Source: Arenicola marina
Lineage: Eukaryota > Annelida > Polychaeta > Arenicolidae
Assembly: GCA_964019135.1 (NCBI GenBank)
Contig: OZ025255.1
Location: 22,297,708-22,361,707 of the forward strand
Direction of reading: 5' to 3'
Length of the DNA: 64,000 bases
The position numbers were made by a program, and so were the translations under genes. The notes under the pieces were generated by a model that made no database searches, was not told the origin of the DNA, and worked only from the letters and a program-made list of their open reading frames with translations. Positions 23,517 to 34,965 of this stretch are shown here, in pieces. How positions within the stretch are numbered: position 1 is the stretch's first letter; every line of letters starts with the position of its first letter.

Positions 23517-24245
23517 CATGTGAACGATGCGTTCATCTGAACGATGCCGTAGCGTTCATCTGAACGATTCCATAGCGTCCATCTGAACGACGCCATAGCG
23601 TTCATCTGAACGTTACCATAGCGTTCATCTGAACAATACCATAGCGTTCATCTAAACGACAGCATAGCGTTCATCTGAACGATGCCATAGCGTTCATCTG
23701 AACGGTACCATAGCGTTCATCTGAACGATACCATAGCGTTCAGCTGAACGATACCATAGCGTTCATCTGAACAATACCATAGCGTTCATCTGAACAACAC
23801 CATAGCGTTCATCTGAACGATACCATAGCGTTCATCTGAACAATACCATAGCGTTCATCTGAACGATACCATAGCGTTCATCTGAACGATACCATAGCGT
23901 TCATCTGAACGATACTGCGTTCATCTGAACAACACCATAGCGTTCATCTGAACAATACCATAGCGTTCATCTGAACGATGCCATAGCGTTCATCTGAACG
24001 ATACCATAGCGTTCATCTGAACGATTCCATAGCGTTCATCTGAAAGATACCATAGCGTTCATCTAAACGACAGCATAGCATTCATCTGAACGATGCCATA
24101 GCGTTCATCTGAACGATACCATAGCGTTCATCTGAACAATACCATAGCGTTCATCTGAACGATTCCATAGCGTTCATCTAAACGACAGCATAGCGTTCAT
24201 CTGAACGATGCCATAGCGTTCATCTGAACGATGCCGTAACGTTAA
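23517..24245. repeat. Minisatellite, 23-bp unit, about 31 copies
   Basis: The unit is 'gttcatctgaacgataccat' plus 'agc', a near-perfect ladder. Variants change the centre (gatacc, gatgcc, caatacc, cgacagc). TTCATCTGAA is nearly self-complementary. One unit near 23905 is shortened ('gatactgcgttcatctgaac'). Intronic to MCTP. Confidence 0.95.
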
Positions 24246-24599
24246 TTTGAATAACAATAAACCCCATTCCGACATTCACAAAAGGTCACGACCTATTTGG
24301 TGATAAAGTAACTTAGATGGCTGACGTCACCGACTGCCCGTTGCTTCCGAGAAGAGTTCACAACCTGATTAGCGATAAGGCTGGTACCGCCTACACAACA
24401 CTGCAGCCGCCACCCCCTCCTCCCTGTATGGAGATACCTCCAAGCTAATCCCTTTGTTCCATTATATTTCAGGCGCCAGTATATCGACTACTACTAATTC
24501 GCTGGTTACGGAGCGGAATTAGAAACCGCGTACTCACAAATTCGCTATGGCGACGCGCTGTACGTTGTAACGACCACGTGACCCTCAATCGATGACACG

Positions 24600-25215
24600 C
24601 GGTGGTGATACGTAACCGTCCAGTGGTGATACGTGACCGTCCAGTAGTGATATTACGTGACCATCCAGTGGTGATAATACGTAACCGTCCAGTGGTGATA
24701 CGTGACCATCCAGTGGTGATACGTGACCGTCCAGTGGTGATACATGACCACCCAGTAGTGATATTACGTGACCATCCAGTAGTGATATTACGTGACCATC
24801 CAGTGGTGATACGTTACCGTCCAGTGGTGATAATACGTAACCGTCCAGTGGTGATACGTGACCGTCCAGTGGTGATACATGACCACCCAGTAGTGATATT
24901 ACGTGACCATCCAGTAGTGATATTACGTGACCATCCAGTGGTGATACGTTACCGTCCAGTGGTGATAATACGTAACCGTCCAGTGGTGATACGTGACCAT
25001 CCAGTGGTGATACGTGACAGTCCAGTGGTGATACGTGACCGTCCAATGGTGATACGTGACCATCTAGTGGTGATACGTGACCGTCGAGTGGAGATACGTG
25101 ACCGTCCAGTGGTGATATTACGTTACCATCCAGTGGTGATACGTGACCGTTGAGTGATCCGTGACCGTCCAATGGTGATACGTGACCGTCCAATGGTGAT
25201 ACGTGATGACACTAC
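24600..25215. repeat. Minisatellite, 21-24-bp unit, about 28 copies
   Basis: The 21-bp unit 'gtggtgatacgtgaccgtcc' plus 'a' alternates with 23-24-bp variants containing 'gatattacgtgacc' or 'gataatacgtaacc'. A block of about 140 bp (24735-24870) recurs at 24860-24990, so a higher-order duplication is present. Units of 21 and 24 keep frame, which explains the long frames on both strands. They are not genes. Confidence 0.95.
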
Positions 25216-25301
25216 GTGACCGTCCAGTAACGAAACCTTACGCTGATTACGTGACACGCGATACGTTAAACCGTGACCCTGCAGTGTTTGAAGGTACCCA
25301 C

Positions 25302-25336
25302 GCCACCGCACCCCCCCCCCCGCACCCCCCCCCCCA
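25302..25336. repeat. C homopolymer runs
   Basis: Two long poly-C runs separated by 'gcac'. Homopolymer length is likely to be variable or misread. Confidence 0.8.
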
Positions 25337-25407
25337 AACCATCAAGACCAAGTTGATGGGACTGCCGACTGAACCAAGGTAGTGTTATATATGCAGGGGC
25401 GTGAGGA

Positions 25408-25594
25408 ATGGAATGTTGGTGTTTTAGGCCACTTTTGTGCACATACAGGCTAAATTGGGCCAAGGAACCTCCCGAGACGATGAAGGATGAAGGAATGAAA
25501 CATGCCCCAGATTAGGTGCCCGAGCCCGGATTCGAACCCAGGACCTATTGATCTGCGGTCTAGTGCGCTAACCACTACACCAGGGAGGCCCCCT
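25408..25594 (-). mobile_element. tRNA-derived SINE, family B, complete, with 16-bp target duplication
   Basis: On the minus strand it reads GGGCCTCCCTGGTGTAGTGG (box A region), box B GGTTCGAATCC, a linker with 'gaggttccttggcccaattt', and the tail 'tgtgcacaaaagtggcctaa'. The 16-bp repeat TGCAGGGGCGTGAGGA flanks it perfectly (25392-25407, 25595-25610). It is almost identical to the copy at 59899-60088, so both are recent. Confidence 0.95.
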
Positions 25595-25611
25595 TGCAGG
25601 GGCGTGAGGAG

Positions 25612-25668
25612 GCTGGGGTTAATGGAATGGAGGTTAATGGGGTGGAGGTTAATGGAGTGGAGGAATAT
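25612..25668. repeat. Minisatellite, 17-bp unit, about 3 copies
   Basis: 'ggttaatggagtggagg' repeats with small changes directly after the right-hand target duplication of the SINE at 25408-25594. Confidence 0.8.
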
Positions 25669-25669
25669 T

Positions 25670-27245
25670 ATACTGATCAGGCCGGTGACATTATGGCAGT
25701 CCAGCAGTACTGAACAGAACAGTCGCCGACTTCTATGCAGTCCAACACGGTCAACACTGAAAGGTGTACACTGAATGCCCGGAGAGGAAACAGAGGATTC
25801 ATTGGGTGAAAGAGGAAAGCCAACCAACGTCTCCACCCCCCGCCCCCCACCACCCGCCCCATTCCCCCCTCCCCACCACCCTCACCATCCCTACTCAACC
25901 TCAACGAGCGGTCATCAGGCCCTCAATCCCCAATTTCCTGTGTCACCCCTACCCCTGCCCCACTCCTTCACCCCCCCCCCACCCCAGCCTATGCCTTTGC
26001 CGTCGGCACCCTCTCGAGTGATGATGAGATTAGACCAAAGCAACATCGGTTTGCAGGAAGCTGGCCTGACCCAAGTTACATGCCAGAGACGCTCACATCA
26101 TCGGAGTAACGACGTTATTAGTCTGACTGCTCAATGAAGGGACGAGGCCGCCCCAGTGACCGAGTCAGTACAGTGCGCCCGATATATGTATATGTATATA
26201 TATGTCTCCGTGTCTCTGCTCAGCTGAAACCCAATTGTATACGTAAGATCGGCTTTAACCCGGCGTTTCGGCTACGAGTTTCAAGCACGGAAGTGTGACT
26301 ATTTACACGTTCAATGAAGGCCAGCCATGGGTTCTATATCCCTGTCATATCCTTTAGACCGTTAAACCTAGACTTCCGTAGAACCGCCGTTGCGCATTCA
26401 TCCCCCGCGGTGCGCATGTGTAGCACACAGAATCCTACCTGTGTCGCTATTTATAGAAATGCTTTAATACGCACTGCCGGTTCTAGGGTACTCACGCGGC
26501 CGGCATCTCGGGGCCTGCAAACCGCTACGCATAAAAACGCATAACGCGGTTTACAGGATATAAACAAAGGTCTAATTAGTGGATGTCGATTTCATGACCT
26601 ACAGATGATCTTTTATGACACGTGACTAACAAAGGGCAGGAGTAAATGACCTCAAGATTGTCACTGCTTGGCTGGCGAAGAATGATTTGGCGCACCAACG
26701 ATCTTTCCAGGTGAGGATTACAAGCCAAGAGACAGGAGTGAACATTTAACTATCTATGATATTCACAATCCATCGTTATACGAACACCTTACTAGTGACG
26801 TCACTGCCAAAGTCAGTACTTCTTGAGTTAGACTGCAATGGACGTCGCTACTATAGTTTAACTCAAATAAAAAATGCAGGAGACAGAACAGTCTAAATAT
26901 ATTAGCACCCGGGAAACGACAGGAAATTCGCGCTTTTATGACATATATTGGGGATCGCGATGCTCATCTGCCTACCTGTCGATTTCGCTGCAGTACCGGA
27001 GAGGGTGGCAGGGAGGGGGACAGTCTATAAGAAGCTGACGAGGGTCTGGCGGGTGCTAGGTTGCCGAGACTGTCGGCTCGGGCGGGTACATCCCCGGTGA
27101 GCCCCCAGGCCAGGCGCCACGGCAGGGCCAAGGCTTCCTCCAGGCTGGGGGAGCGGCGCATGACACCGTCCTCCTGCCCCCCTCACACCGCCAGGCCAGG
27201 CCGGGGCAGGCCGGAGCAGGACGGGACGGACTGCTCCAGATGGGG
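25670..27245. other. Intronic stretch, C-rich at 25830-25990
   Basis: C-rich low-complexity DNA gives proline-rich frames without domain content. Positions 26180-26203 are a short TA/TG run. Positions 27040-27240 are GC-rich. No exon was recognised. Confidence 0.5.
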
Positions 27246-27248
27246 CTC

Positions 27249-27270
27249 CACACACACACACACACACACA
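27249..27270. repeat. (CA)n microsatellite
   Basis: About eleven CA dinucleotides. Confidence 0.95.
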
Positions 27271-27489
27271 GTCGGCGCCCGGATCAGTCCGCAAGAGGAG
27301 TCGGCTCCCAGTACGTATCCATGTGGTCAGGTAGCGGGTTCAACGCTAGGCCATTGATTAAGTATCACTGGTCACACGATACGACAATGCTTGGAATATT
27401 GTCCAGAACCCAATACCCTGAGAGTATTGTTTAAAGGTCGGACATCCACGATTGCTGGGGCCATTCCGATATCCTGTTTAATCCCGGTA

Positions 27490-27720
27490 TCGCGGCATCC
27501 TGACATCCTCTGGTTGGCATTCTTGTTCTGACATCCACCAGATGTCACTGGTTTATCCTGGTGTATCCTGATAGGTAACAGTTATCACTATATCTTGACA
27601 ACCATCAGTTATCACGCTATCATGACAGCTTAATGTCACTGTATCTTGACAATCAATAGTTATCACTGTATCCTGTCCGACAATATTTGTCACTGCATCT
27701 TGATATCCGATCAGTATTTC
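27490..27720. repeat. Degenerate minisatellite
   Basis: Loose repeats of 'gttatcactgtatcttgaca' and 'atcctgacatcc' occur about eight times with variable spacing. It looks like an old array. Confidence 0.6.
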
Positions 27721-27923
27721 TTCCTCGACGTTTTACCATAGTTTTCATCAATATTCACTTACTGGTATTTACAGTGCCTCCATCACATCCAGACGGAACA
27801 CTGTCTCCGACAATGTATCCCTGATATCCCTTCATTCGATTGTTCAGAAAATGTTACACCCGGACGATTGTATTGACTCGCTGAAACACGACCAATAGCT
27901 TGCCTTACCCAGACAGTCCCAAA

Positions 27924-27957
27924 CCGCCACCGCCACCGCCACCGCCACCGCCGCCTT
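27924..27957. repeat. (CCGCCA)n hexanucleotide repeat
   Basis: Five CCGCCA/CCACCG hexamers in a row. Confidence 0.9.
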
Positions 27958-28165
27958 CACTTGCTTGCTCACGCAGCCCACAGCGAGATATCTAATTCAC
28001 GGGCAGTATATTCGCGGCGCTTCTAGCCTACATTTCACATCATAATGGCGCCGCATATCAGATGTGACACCTATTTTTTGGACGAATGAAAATACCGGGC
28101 GCCATTCTCTGAGGAGATAGACGCGGCGACCGATGACATCACACCAGGCGTCAGAAGCAGCCAGG

Positions 28166-29150
28166 GCTAGACTCCAAGGCCCCGGCCAGACTTCAGAGCA
28201 CGGGCCAGACTCCAGAGCCCGGGCCAGACTCCAGAGCCCGGGCCATACTCCAGAGCCCGGGCCATATTCCAGAGCCCGGGCCATACTCCAGAGCCCGGGC
28301 CAGAATCCAGAGCCCGGGCCAGAATCCAGAGCCCGAGCCAGACTCCAGAGCCCGCGCCAGACTCCAGAGCCCGGGCCAGACTCCAGAGCCCGCGCCAGAC
28401 TCCAGAGCCCGGGCCAGACGCCAGAGCCCGCGCCAGACTCCAGAGCCCGCGCCAGACCCCAGAGCCCGCGCCATACTCCAGAGTCCGGGCCATACTCCAG
28501 AGTCCGGGCCATACTCCAGAGCCCGAGCCAGACCCCAGAGCCCGGGCCATACTCCAGAGCCCGCGCCATACTCCAGAGCCCGGGCCACACTCCAGAGCCC
28601 GGGCCATACTCCAGAGCCCGCGCCAGACTCCAGAGCCCGGGCCAGAATCCAGAGCCCAGGCCATACTCCAGAGCCCGAACCAGACCCCAGAGCCCGGGCC
28701 AGACTCCAGAGTCCCGGCCATACCCCAGAGTCCGGGCCATACTGCAGAGCCCGAGCCAGACCCCAGAGCCCGGGCCAGACTCCAGAGCCCGGGCCAGACT
28801 CCAGAGCCCGGGCCATACTCCAGAGCCCGGGCCATATTCCAGAGCCCGGGCCAGACTCCAGAGCCCGGGCCAGACTCCAGACCCCGGGCCATACTCCAGA
28901 GCCCGGGCCATATTCCAGAGCCCGGGCCACACTCCAGAGTCCGGGCCATACTCCAGAGTCCGGGCCATATTCCAGACCCCGGGCCAGACCCCAGAGGCCG
29001 GGCCAGACTCCAGAGCCCGGGCCAGACTCCAGAGCCCGGGCCATACTCCAGAGCCCGGGCCATATTCCAGAGCCCGGGCCAGACTCCAGAACCCGGGCCA
29101 GACTCCAGAGCCCGAGCCATACTCCAGAGCCCGGGCCCGACTCCAGAGCG
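28166..29150. repeat. Minisatellite, 19-bp unit, about 52 copies
   Basis: The unit is 'cagagcccgggccagactc', with common variants 'catactc' for 'cagactc' and 'gcgcc' for 'gggcc'. Because 19 is not a multiple of three, each frame cycles through all unit phases in 57 bases (19 codons). No phase holds a stop on either strand, so frames of 300 codons or more run through both strands. The repeating peptides are arithmetic by-products. GCCCGGGC gives each unit an 8-bp palindrome. Confidence 0.97.
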
Positions 29151-30120
29151 ACACTGCAGCTAACCAGACAAAGTTCCAATTCCCGAGTGGCACGTTCGTC
29201 TGATGGACTTGAAGTGCCCAAAGGCCCGGACCCCCATCCAATCGAAACTATTCCCCCGCCGACTAGTGCCATGAATGATTGGCGCAGTCACTAGACAAAT
29301 ACCGAGCAAGACGAGACGCGGACCTAGCCTATCATGTGATTAATATCATTGGAAAATCAAGCAAAAAGTAAAACTTCAAACACAATACTCACTCGTTATT
29401 ATTCATATATTATATATATATTGGCAAAGCGGCGAAAATGACCCACCAATATGGTAAGTTTATTCTGTTCACCACTGTTCTCTCTATTCAGTGTCAATTG
29501 ACTATAGTGACAAAACTTATATAGAGCCTGACTGATGTGTCGGTGGTTTTCCTCGGGGAACATGCAGCGACATGGGATGTAAATAAGTGGATTCCGTGAA
29601 AACAGACGAACGGGATCACGCGAGAGGAAACCCAAACGCGGGGAGTCAACCGTAGAAACAGACTCTCAATATCTGGACAAATCGCCCCCAGGCCGAGACA
29701 AAAACACTTCTTATAATAACAGTGGAACATCAAAGGACAAAGGATAACCGACGGCGAGGCGACAAACAAACTACCAGCCCAGGTTTGCTTGATTGCCAGC
29801 ATGAAATAACGGCGCAGCACACACTTGGGACGTCGTATGAGCTACCACGAGAGGTCGCCACTGTCCGACGTTAGGCGCCTCATCATGTAATCCAAACAGT
29901 CCCGCGGTGAATAATAACACCGGAAGTTGAGAGCTCAGCTTTTGTTCGCTGTTGAAAGAATAATACTTTAATGTCGCGTGGCTATTAGGGAGATTGGTGG
30001 TTTGGATGGTTTTGAGTTTGCGATTATTCATGCTGTATAAACCTATGCTCAGTCGAGAGTGGCTTAACCATCAGAGTTTTTTTCACAAGAATTGTAACCA
30101 TAGAAAGCAGAATGGTCCTA
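29151..30120. other. Intronic stretch, nothing recognised
   Basis: No element ends, exon or RNA gene is visible. A short (TA)n-like run lies at 29405-29422. Confidence 0.5.
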
Positions 30121-30127
30121 CCACGTG

Positions 30128-30545
30128 TCAAAGCTTGGTCACTTAAAGATATTATCACGTGTTAAAGCCATGCAACTTAAAGCATTGCCACGTGTCAAAG
30201 CCATGCAACTTAAAGCATTGCCACGTGTCAAAGCCATGGAACTAAAGCATTGCCACGTGTCAAAGCCTGGTTACTTAAAGCATTGCCACATGTCAAATCC
30301 TGATCAGTTAAAAATATTATCACGTGTCAAAGCCATGCAACTTAAAGCATTGCCACGTGTCAAAGCCATGCAACTTAAAGCATTGCCACGTGTCCAAGTC
30401 ACGCAACTTAAAGCATTGAATCGTGTCAAAGCCTGGTTACTTAAAGCATTGCCACATGTCAAAGCCTGGTCACTTAAAGATATTACCATGTGTCAAAGCC
30501 ATGCATCTTAAAGCATTGCCACGTGTCAAAGCGTCGTCACGTGTC
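30128..30545. repeat. Minisatellite, 33-bp unit, about 12-13 copies, E-box in each
   Basis: The unit is 'gccacgtgtcaaagccatgc' plus 'aacttaaagcatt'. Most copies contain the palindrome CACGTG (canonical E-box); a few have CACATG, CATGTG or TCGTGT. A unit of 33 keeps frame, giving an 11-residue peptide repeat by-product. Confidence 0.93.
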
Positions 30546-31285
30546 GCACGCATTGCACCGGTTACAACACCAGAGGATTGTCGCGTACACTATAATAGTG
30601 GCGTTGTGGTGACCTCGCCTATAACCCTGGCGTCAACTGCAGTGCTCTGCCCGTAGCCATATTATCGCCGACGAATCTGCATCCAATATGAAAACTTCAG
30701 TGCCACGCGCCGTTATTTCTGTCGTTAACACAATCCACCATCAGATTTTTCGTGCCAAGCAATCGCATGCATATACAATTCTATGGTTTTTTTTTATCGC
30801 AAATCGCACTTCAGAACATGCCATCAGTTTTACATTGACTGCGGACGGTATGTAACATCGCTTCGATTCGACTCACTTAGCCATATACTCCGCCCCATCG
30901 CCGGCGTGACTACCCACTTCACGGGGGTATTGTCATGGCGAAAAGTGAAACAACGAGTGGAGCTGGATGTGATAAATGAAACCCATAAACCGGAAACACG
31001 ACTCTTTACCGGACATACTCTCTCCCTGTCCCCTTCCGGGATGCTCCAACCCCGCCACACCCGACCCCACCCGACCCCACCCGACCCCACCCTGCCCCCA
31101 CCCCGCCCCCACCCAGCCCCCACTCCCATACCATACCCCCAACACCTACCACCCTACCCCCATCACCCCGCCCGACCACCTCCCGTTACTGCAACTAACA
31201 CCTTCATAATGGATGCCACCCCATGGCAACCCCATGGTCGTAATGGACGGTGGTTATTAGCCACCGGAAGGTAACAAACGGACGG
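30546..31285. other. Intronic stretch, C-rich at 31050-31195
   Basis: Positions 31065-31110 are 'accccacccgaccccacccg' type repeats. The 163-codon frame across the region is compositional. Confidence 0.5.
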
Positions 31286-31289
31286 TCAA

Positions 31290-33985
31290 TTATGACTAAG
31301 GTCTCGAAAACCTGCTGTGTGTAGGGGGGTAGAGAATAAGGACATAGGGTTCGTCACATTACAAGTTATGACTAAAGTCCCGACAACCTGATGTGTGTCG
31401 ATGGGAAGAGAATGAGGACATAAGGTTCGTCACATTACAAGCTTTGACTGAAGTCCCGACAACCTGCTGTGTGTAGGGGGGTAGATAATAAGGACATAGG
31501 GTTCGTCACATTACAAGTTATGACTAAAGTCCCGACAACCTGATGTGTGTCGATGGGAAGAGAATAAGGTCATAGGGTTCGTCACATTACAAGCTATGAC
31601 TGAACTCCCGACAACCTGCTGTATATAGGGGGGTAGAGAATAAGGACATAGGGTTCGTCACATTACAAGCTATGAATGAAGTCCCGACAACCTGCTGTAT
31701 ATAGGGGGGTAGAGAATAAGGACATAGGGTTCGTCACATTACAAGCTATGATTGAAGTCCCGACAACCTGCTGTGTGTAGATGGGAAGAGAATAAGGACA
31801 TAGGGTTCGTCACATTACAAGCTATGAATGAAGTCCCGACAACCTGCTGTATATAGGGGGGTAGAGAATAAGGACATAGGGTTCGTCACATTACAAGCTA
31901 TGACTGAAATCCCGACAACCTGCTGTGTGTAGATGGGAAGAGAATAAGGACATAGGGTTCGTCACATTACAAGCTATGACTGAAGTCCCGACAACCTGCT
32001 GTGTGTAGGGGGGTAGAGAATAAGGACATAGGGTTCGTCACATTACAAGCTATGATTGAAGTCCCGACAACCTGCTGTGTGTAGGGGGGTAGAGAATAAG
32101 GACATAGGGTTCGTCACATTACAAGCTATGATTGAAGTCCCGACAACCTGCTGTGTGTAGGGGGGTAGAGAATAAGGACATAGGGTTCGTCACATTACAA
32201 GCTATGACTGAAGTCCCGACAACCTGCTGTATATAGGGGGTAGAGAATAAGGACATAGGGTTCGTCACATTACAAGCTATGACTGAAGTCCCGACAACCT
32301 GCTGTATATAGGGGGTAGAGAATAAGGACATAGGGTTCGTCACATTCCAAGCTATGATTGAAGTCCCGACAACCTGCTGTGTGTAGGGGGGTAGAGAATA
32401 AGGACATAGGGTTCGTCACATTACAAGCTATGATTGAAGTCCCGACAACCTGCTGTATATAGAGGGTAGAGAATAAGGACATAGGGTTCGTCACATTACA
32501 AGCTATGACTGAAGTCCCGACAACCTGCTGTGTGTAGGGGGGTAGAGAATAAGGACATAGGGTTCGTCACATTCCAAGCTATGATTGAAGTCCCGACAAC
32601 CTGCTGTGTGTAGGGGGGTAGAGAATAAGGACATAGGGTTCGTCACATTACAAGCTATGACTGAAGTCCCGACAACCTGCTGTATATAGAGGGTAGAGAA
32701 TAAGGACATAGGGTTCGTCACATTACAAGCTATGACTGAAGTCCCGACAACCTGCTGTGTGTAGGGGGGTAGAGAATAAGGACATAGGGTTCGTCACATT
32801 CCAAGCTATGATTGAAGTCCCGACAACCTGCTGTGTGTAGGGGGGTAGAGAATAAGGACATAGGGTTCGTCACATTACAAGCTATGACTGAAGTCCCGAC
32901 AACCTGCTGTATATAGGGGGTAGAGAATAAGGACATAGGGTTCGTCACATTCCAAGCTATGATTGAAGTCCCGACAACCTGCTGTGTGTAGGGGGGTAGA
33001 GAATAAGGACATAGGGTTCGTCACATTACAAGCTATGATTGAAGTCCCGACAACCTGCTGTATATAGAGGGTAGAGAATAAGGACATAGGGTTCGTCACA
33101 TTACAAGCTATGACTGAAGTCCCGACAACCTGCTGTGTGTAGATGGGAAGAGAATAAGGACATAGGGTTCGTCACATTACAAGCTATGACTGAAGTCCCG
33201 ACAACCTGCTGTATATAGGGGGTAGAGAATAAGGACATAGGGTTCGTCACATTACAAGCTATGATTGAAGTCCCGACAACCTGCTGTGTGTAGGGGGGTA
33301 GAGAATAAGGACATAGGGTTCGTCACATTACTAGCTATGACTGAAGTCCCGACAACCTGCTGTGTGTAGGAGGTAGAGAATAAGGACATAGGGTTCGTCA
33401 CATTACAAGCTATGACTGAAGTCCCGACAACCTGCTGTGTGTAGGGGGTAGAGAATAAGGACATAGGGTTCGTCACATTACAAGCTATGACTGAAGTCCC
33501 GACAACCTGCTGTATATAGGGGGTAGAGAATAAGGACATAGGGTTCGTCACATTACAAGCTATGATTGAAGTCCCGACAACCTGCTATGTGTAGGGGGGG
33601 GGGTAGAGAATAAGGACATCGGGTTCGTCACATTACTAGTCATGATTGAAGTCCCGACAACCTGCTGTGTGTAGGGGGGTAGAGAATAAGGACATAGGGT
33701 TCGTCACATTACAAGCTATGACTGAAGTCCCGACAACTTGCTGTGTGTAGGGGGTAGAGAATAAGGACATAGGGTTCGTCACATTACAAGCTATGACTGG
33801 AGTCCCGACAACCTGCTGTGTGTAGGGGGTAGAGAATAAGGACATAGGGTTCGTCACATTACTAGCTATGACTGAAGTCCCGACAACCTGCTGTGTGTAG
33901 GGGGTAGAGAATAAGGACATAGGGTTCGTCACATTACTAGCTATGACTGAAGTCCCGACAACCTGCTGTGTGTAGGGGGTAGACA
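31290..33985. repeat. Satellite-like array, 75-76-bp unit, about 35 copies
   Basis: The consensus includes 'agggttcgtcacattacaag', 'ctatgactgaagtcccgaca', 'acctgctgtgtgtagggggg' and 'tagagaataaggacat'. Three linker types alternate: 'gtgtaggggggtag', 'atatagggggtag' and 'gatgggaag'. Units of 75 bases keep frame and give 25-residue peptide repeats on the minus strand, which are by-products. Copies are about 95% alike by eye. The last unit breaks off at 'gtagacattgcaagcttt'. Confidence 0.97.
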
Positions 33986-34800
33986 TTGCAAGCTTTAAAA
34001 AACGCTACAGGTGTAAAAATTGAGAAGATTTAAAAAACAACTGTATAATGCGATTGTCGAGGATTCGTACAGCTGTGACAATCCACTTTCTGTTGTTCAC
34101 TTGTTAATGAGTCTTGTTATGTCACAATTGATGGGTTGAATATGGAGGTGGGGAAGAAATCTGTCGAGCTAAAGGTAGAAGAGTAAAACAGAGAAAGTGG
34201 AGGCAAAGGTCACCATTTGACGCCTCATCCGCGATTGACCACGGCATTTGAAACCTGCATCACCATTCGTATTGATGCATTGACGAATAAAGCGATAATA
34301 TACGCAAGGCACAGCCAAATATCCGCACTGAGACCGGGAGTTTCGCGCAATGATTGCCCCTGTATATATAGACTATAAAGCTATACGAGATCCATCCTTC
34401 AACGGCCGCTAGATGGCTGCACCCAAGGCTGCCGGATACAGTAAGGCAGAACGGGTGACAGGGAAAATGGTCTATTTCCAGCATGTGATTGCTTTATCCA
34501 GAAATTTATGTTCCATATGCATGTATAATGCAACGTAAGTAGATTGCTTTGTCGGCTGGCAAATACTATAACCATCTATTTAGAGCGCGATAACATGGGA
34601 GGATCTCCCATCAAACCTTCTTTATCGCAAACGCTTTTTCTTTTTTCGATTAAATGGCTTTTCCCTTGGTTCCTACCTCTAGGATGCCACTGAATGACGT
34701 AATTAAGGACTTCGCCAATAATGGTACCAGCACCACCCCCAGTTAATAACTGACTCGACGAGAGGGAACAGGGGAGACCTCCCTGTATCCAGGTATTATA
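33986..34800. other. Intronic stretch, nothing recognised
   Basis: No gene, repeat or element ends were identified. Confidence 0.5.
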
Positions 34801-34809
34801 GTAGTCGGG

Positions 34810-34965
34810 CGGGCACCGTGTACACCTTTCAATTAGGCCGGTGTGGAGAGCCCGCACGTCGAGGGGTCGCTCCAGTAACTCACGACCCCCGATAGAGAGG
34901 TATGGCACAAGTAATGCACTGCACCCCCCCCCCCCCTCCCTAACTGAGCTGTCGCGCCAATAATA
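34810..34965 (-). mobile_element. Degenerate SINE with family A-type head
   Basis: The minus strand begins GGCGCGACAGCTCAGTTAGG (box A region) after a poly-C/poly-G run at 34924-34938. A box-B-like stretch 'gggggtcgtgagttactgga' follows. The body does not match family A well, so it is an old or related family. Confidence 0.5.

Noticed and set aside
23517-24245. Possible CRISPR-like array because of regular short repeats
   Set aside because: There are no unique spacers; the 23-bp units are contiguous and the context is eukaryotic.
24585-25193. Frames of 183-202 codons on both strands (HVSPLDG and VVIRDRP repeats)
   Set aside because: They are by-products of 21- and 24-bp repeat units.
28133-29241. 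Frames of 317-414 codons on both strands
   Set aside because: They are produced by a stop-free 19-bp tandem repeat and have no unique coding sequence or splice context.
30830-31274. 163-codon plus-strand proline-rich frame
   Set aside because: It is caused by a C-rich low-complexity run, and the minus strand is open as well.
32119-33986. Repeated minus-strand 25-residue peptides (TNPMSLFSTPY...)
   Set aside because: They occur only where units are 75 bases long, and 76-base units break the frame. No selection for coding is evident.
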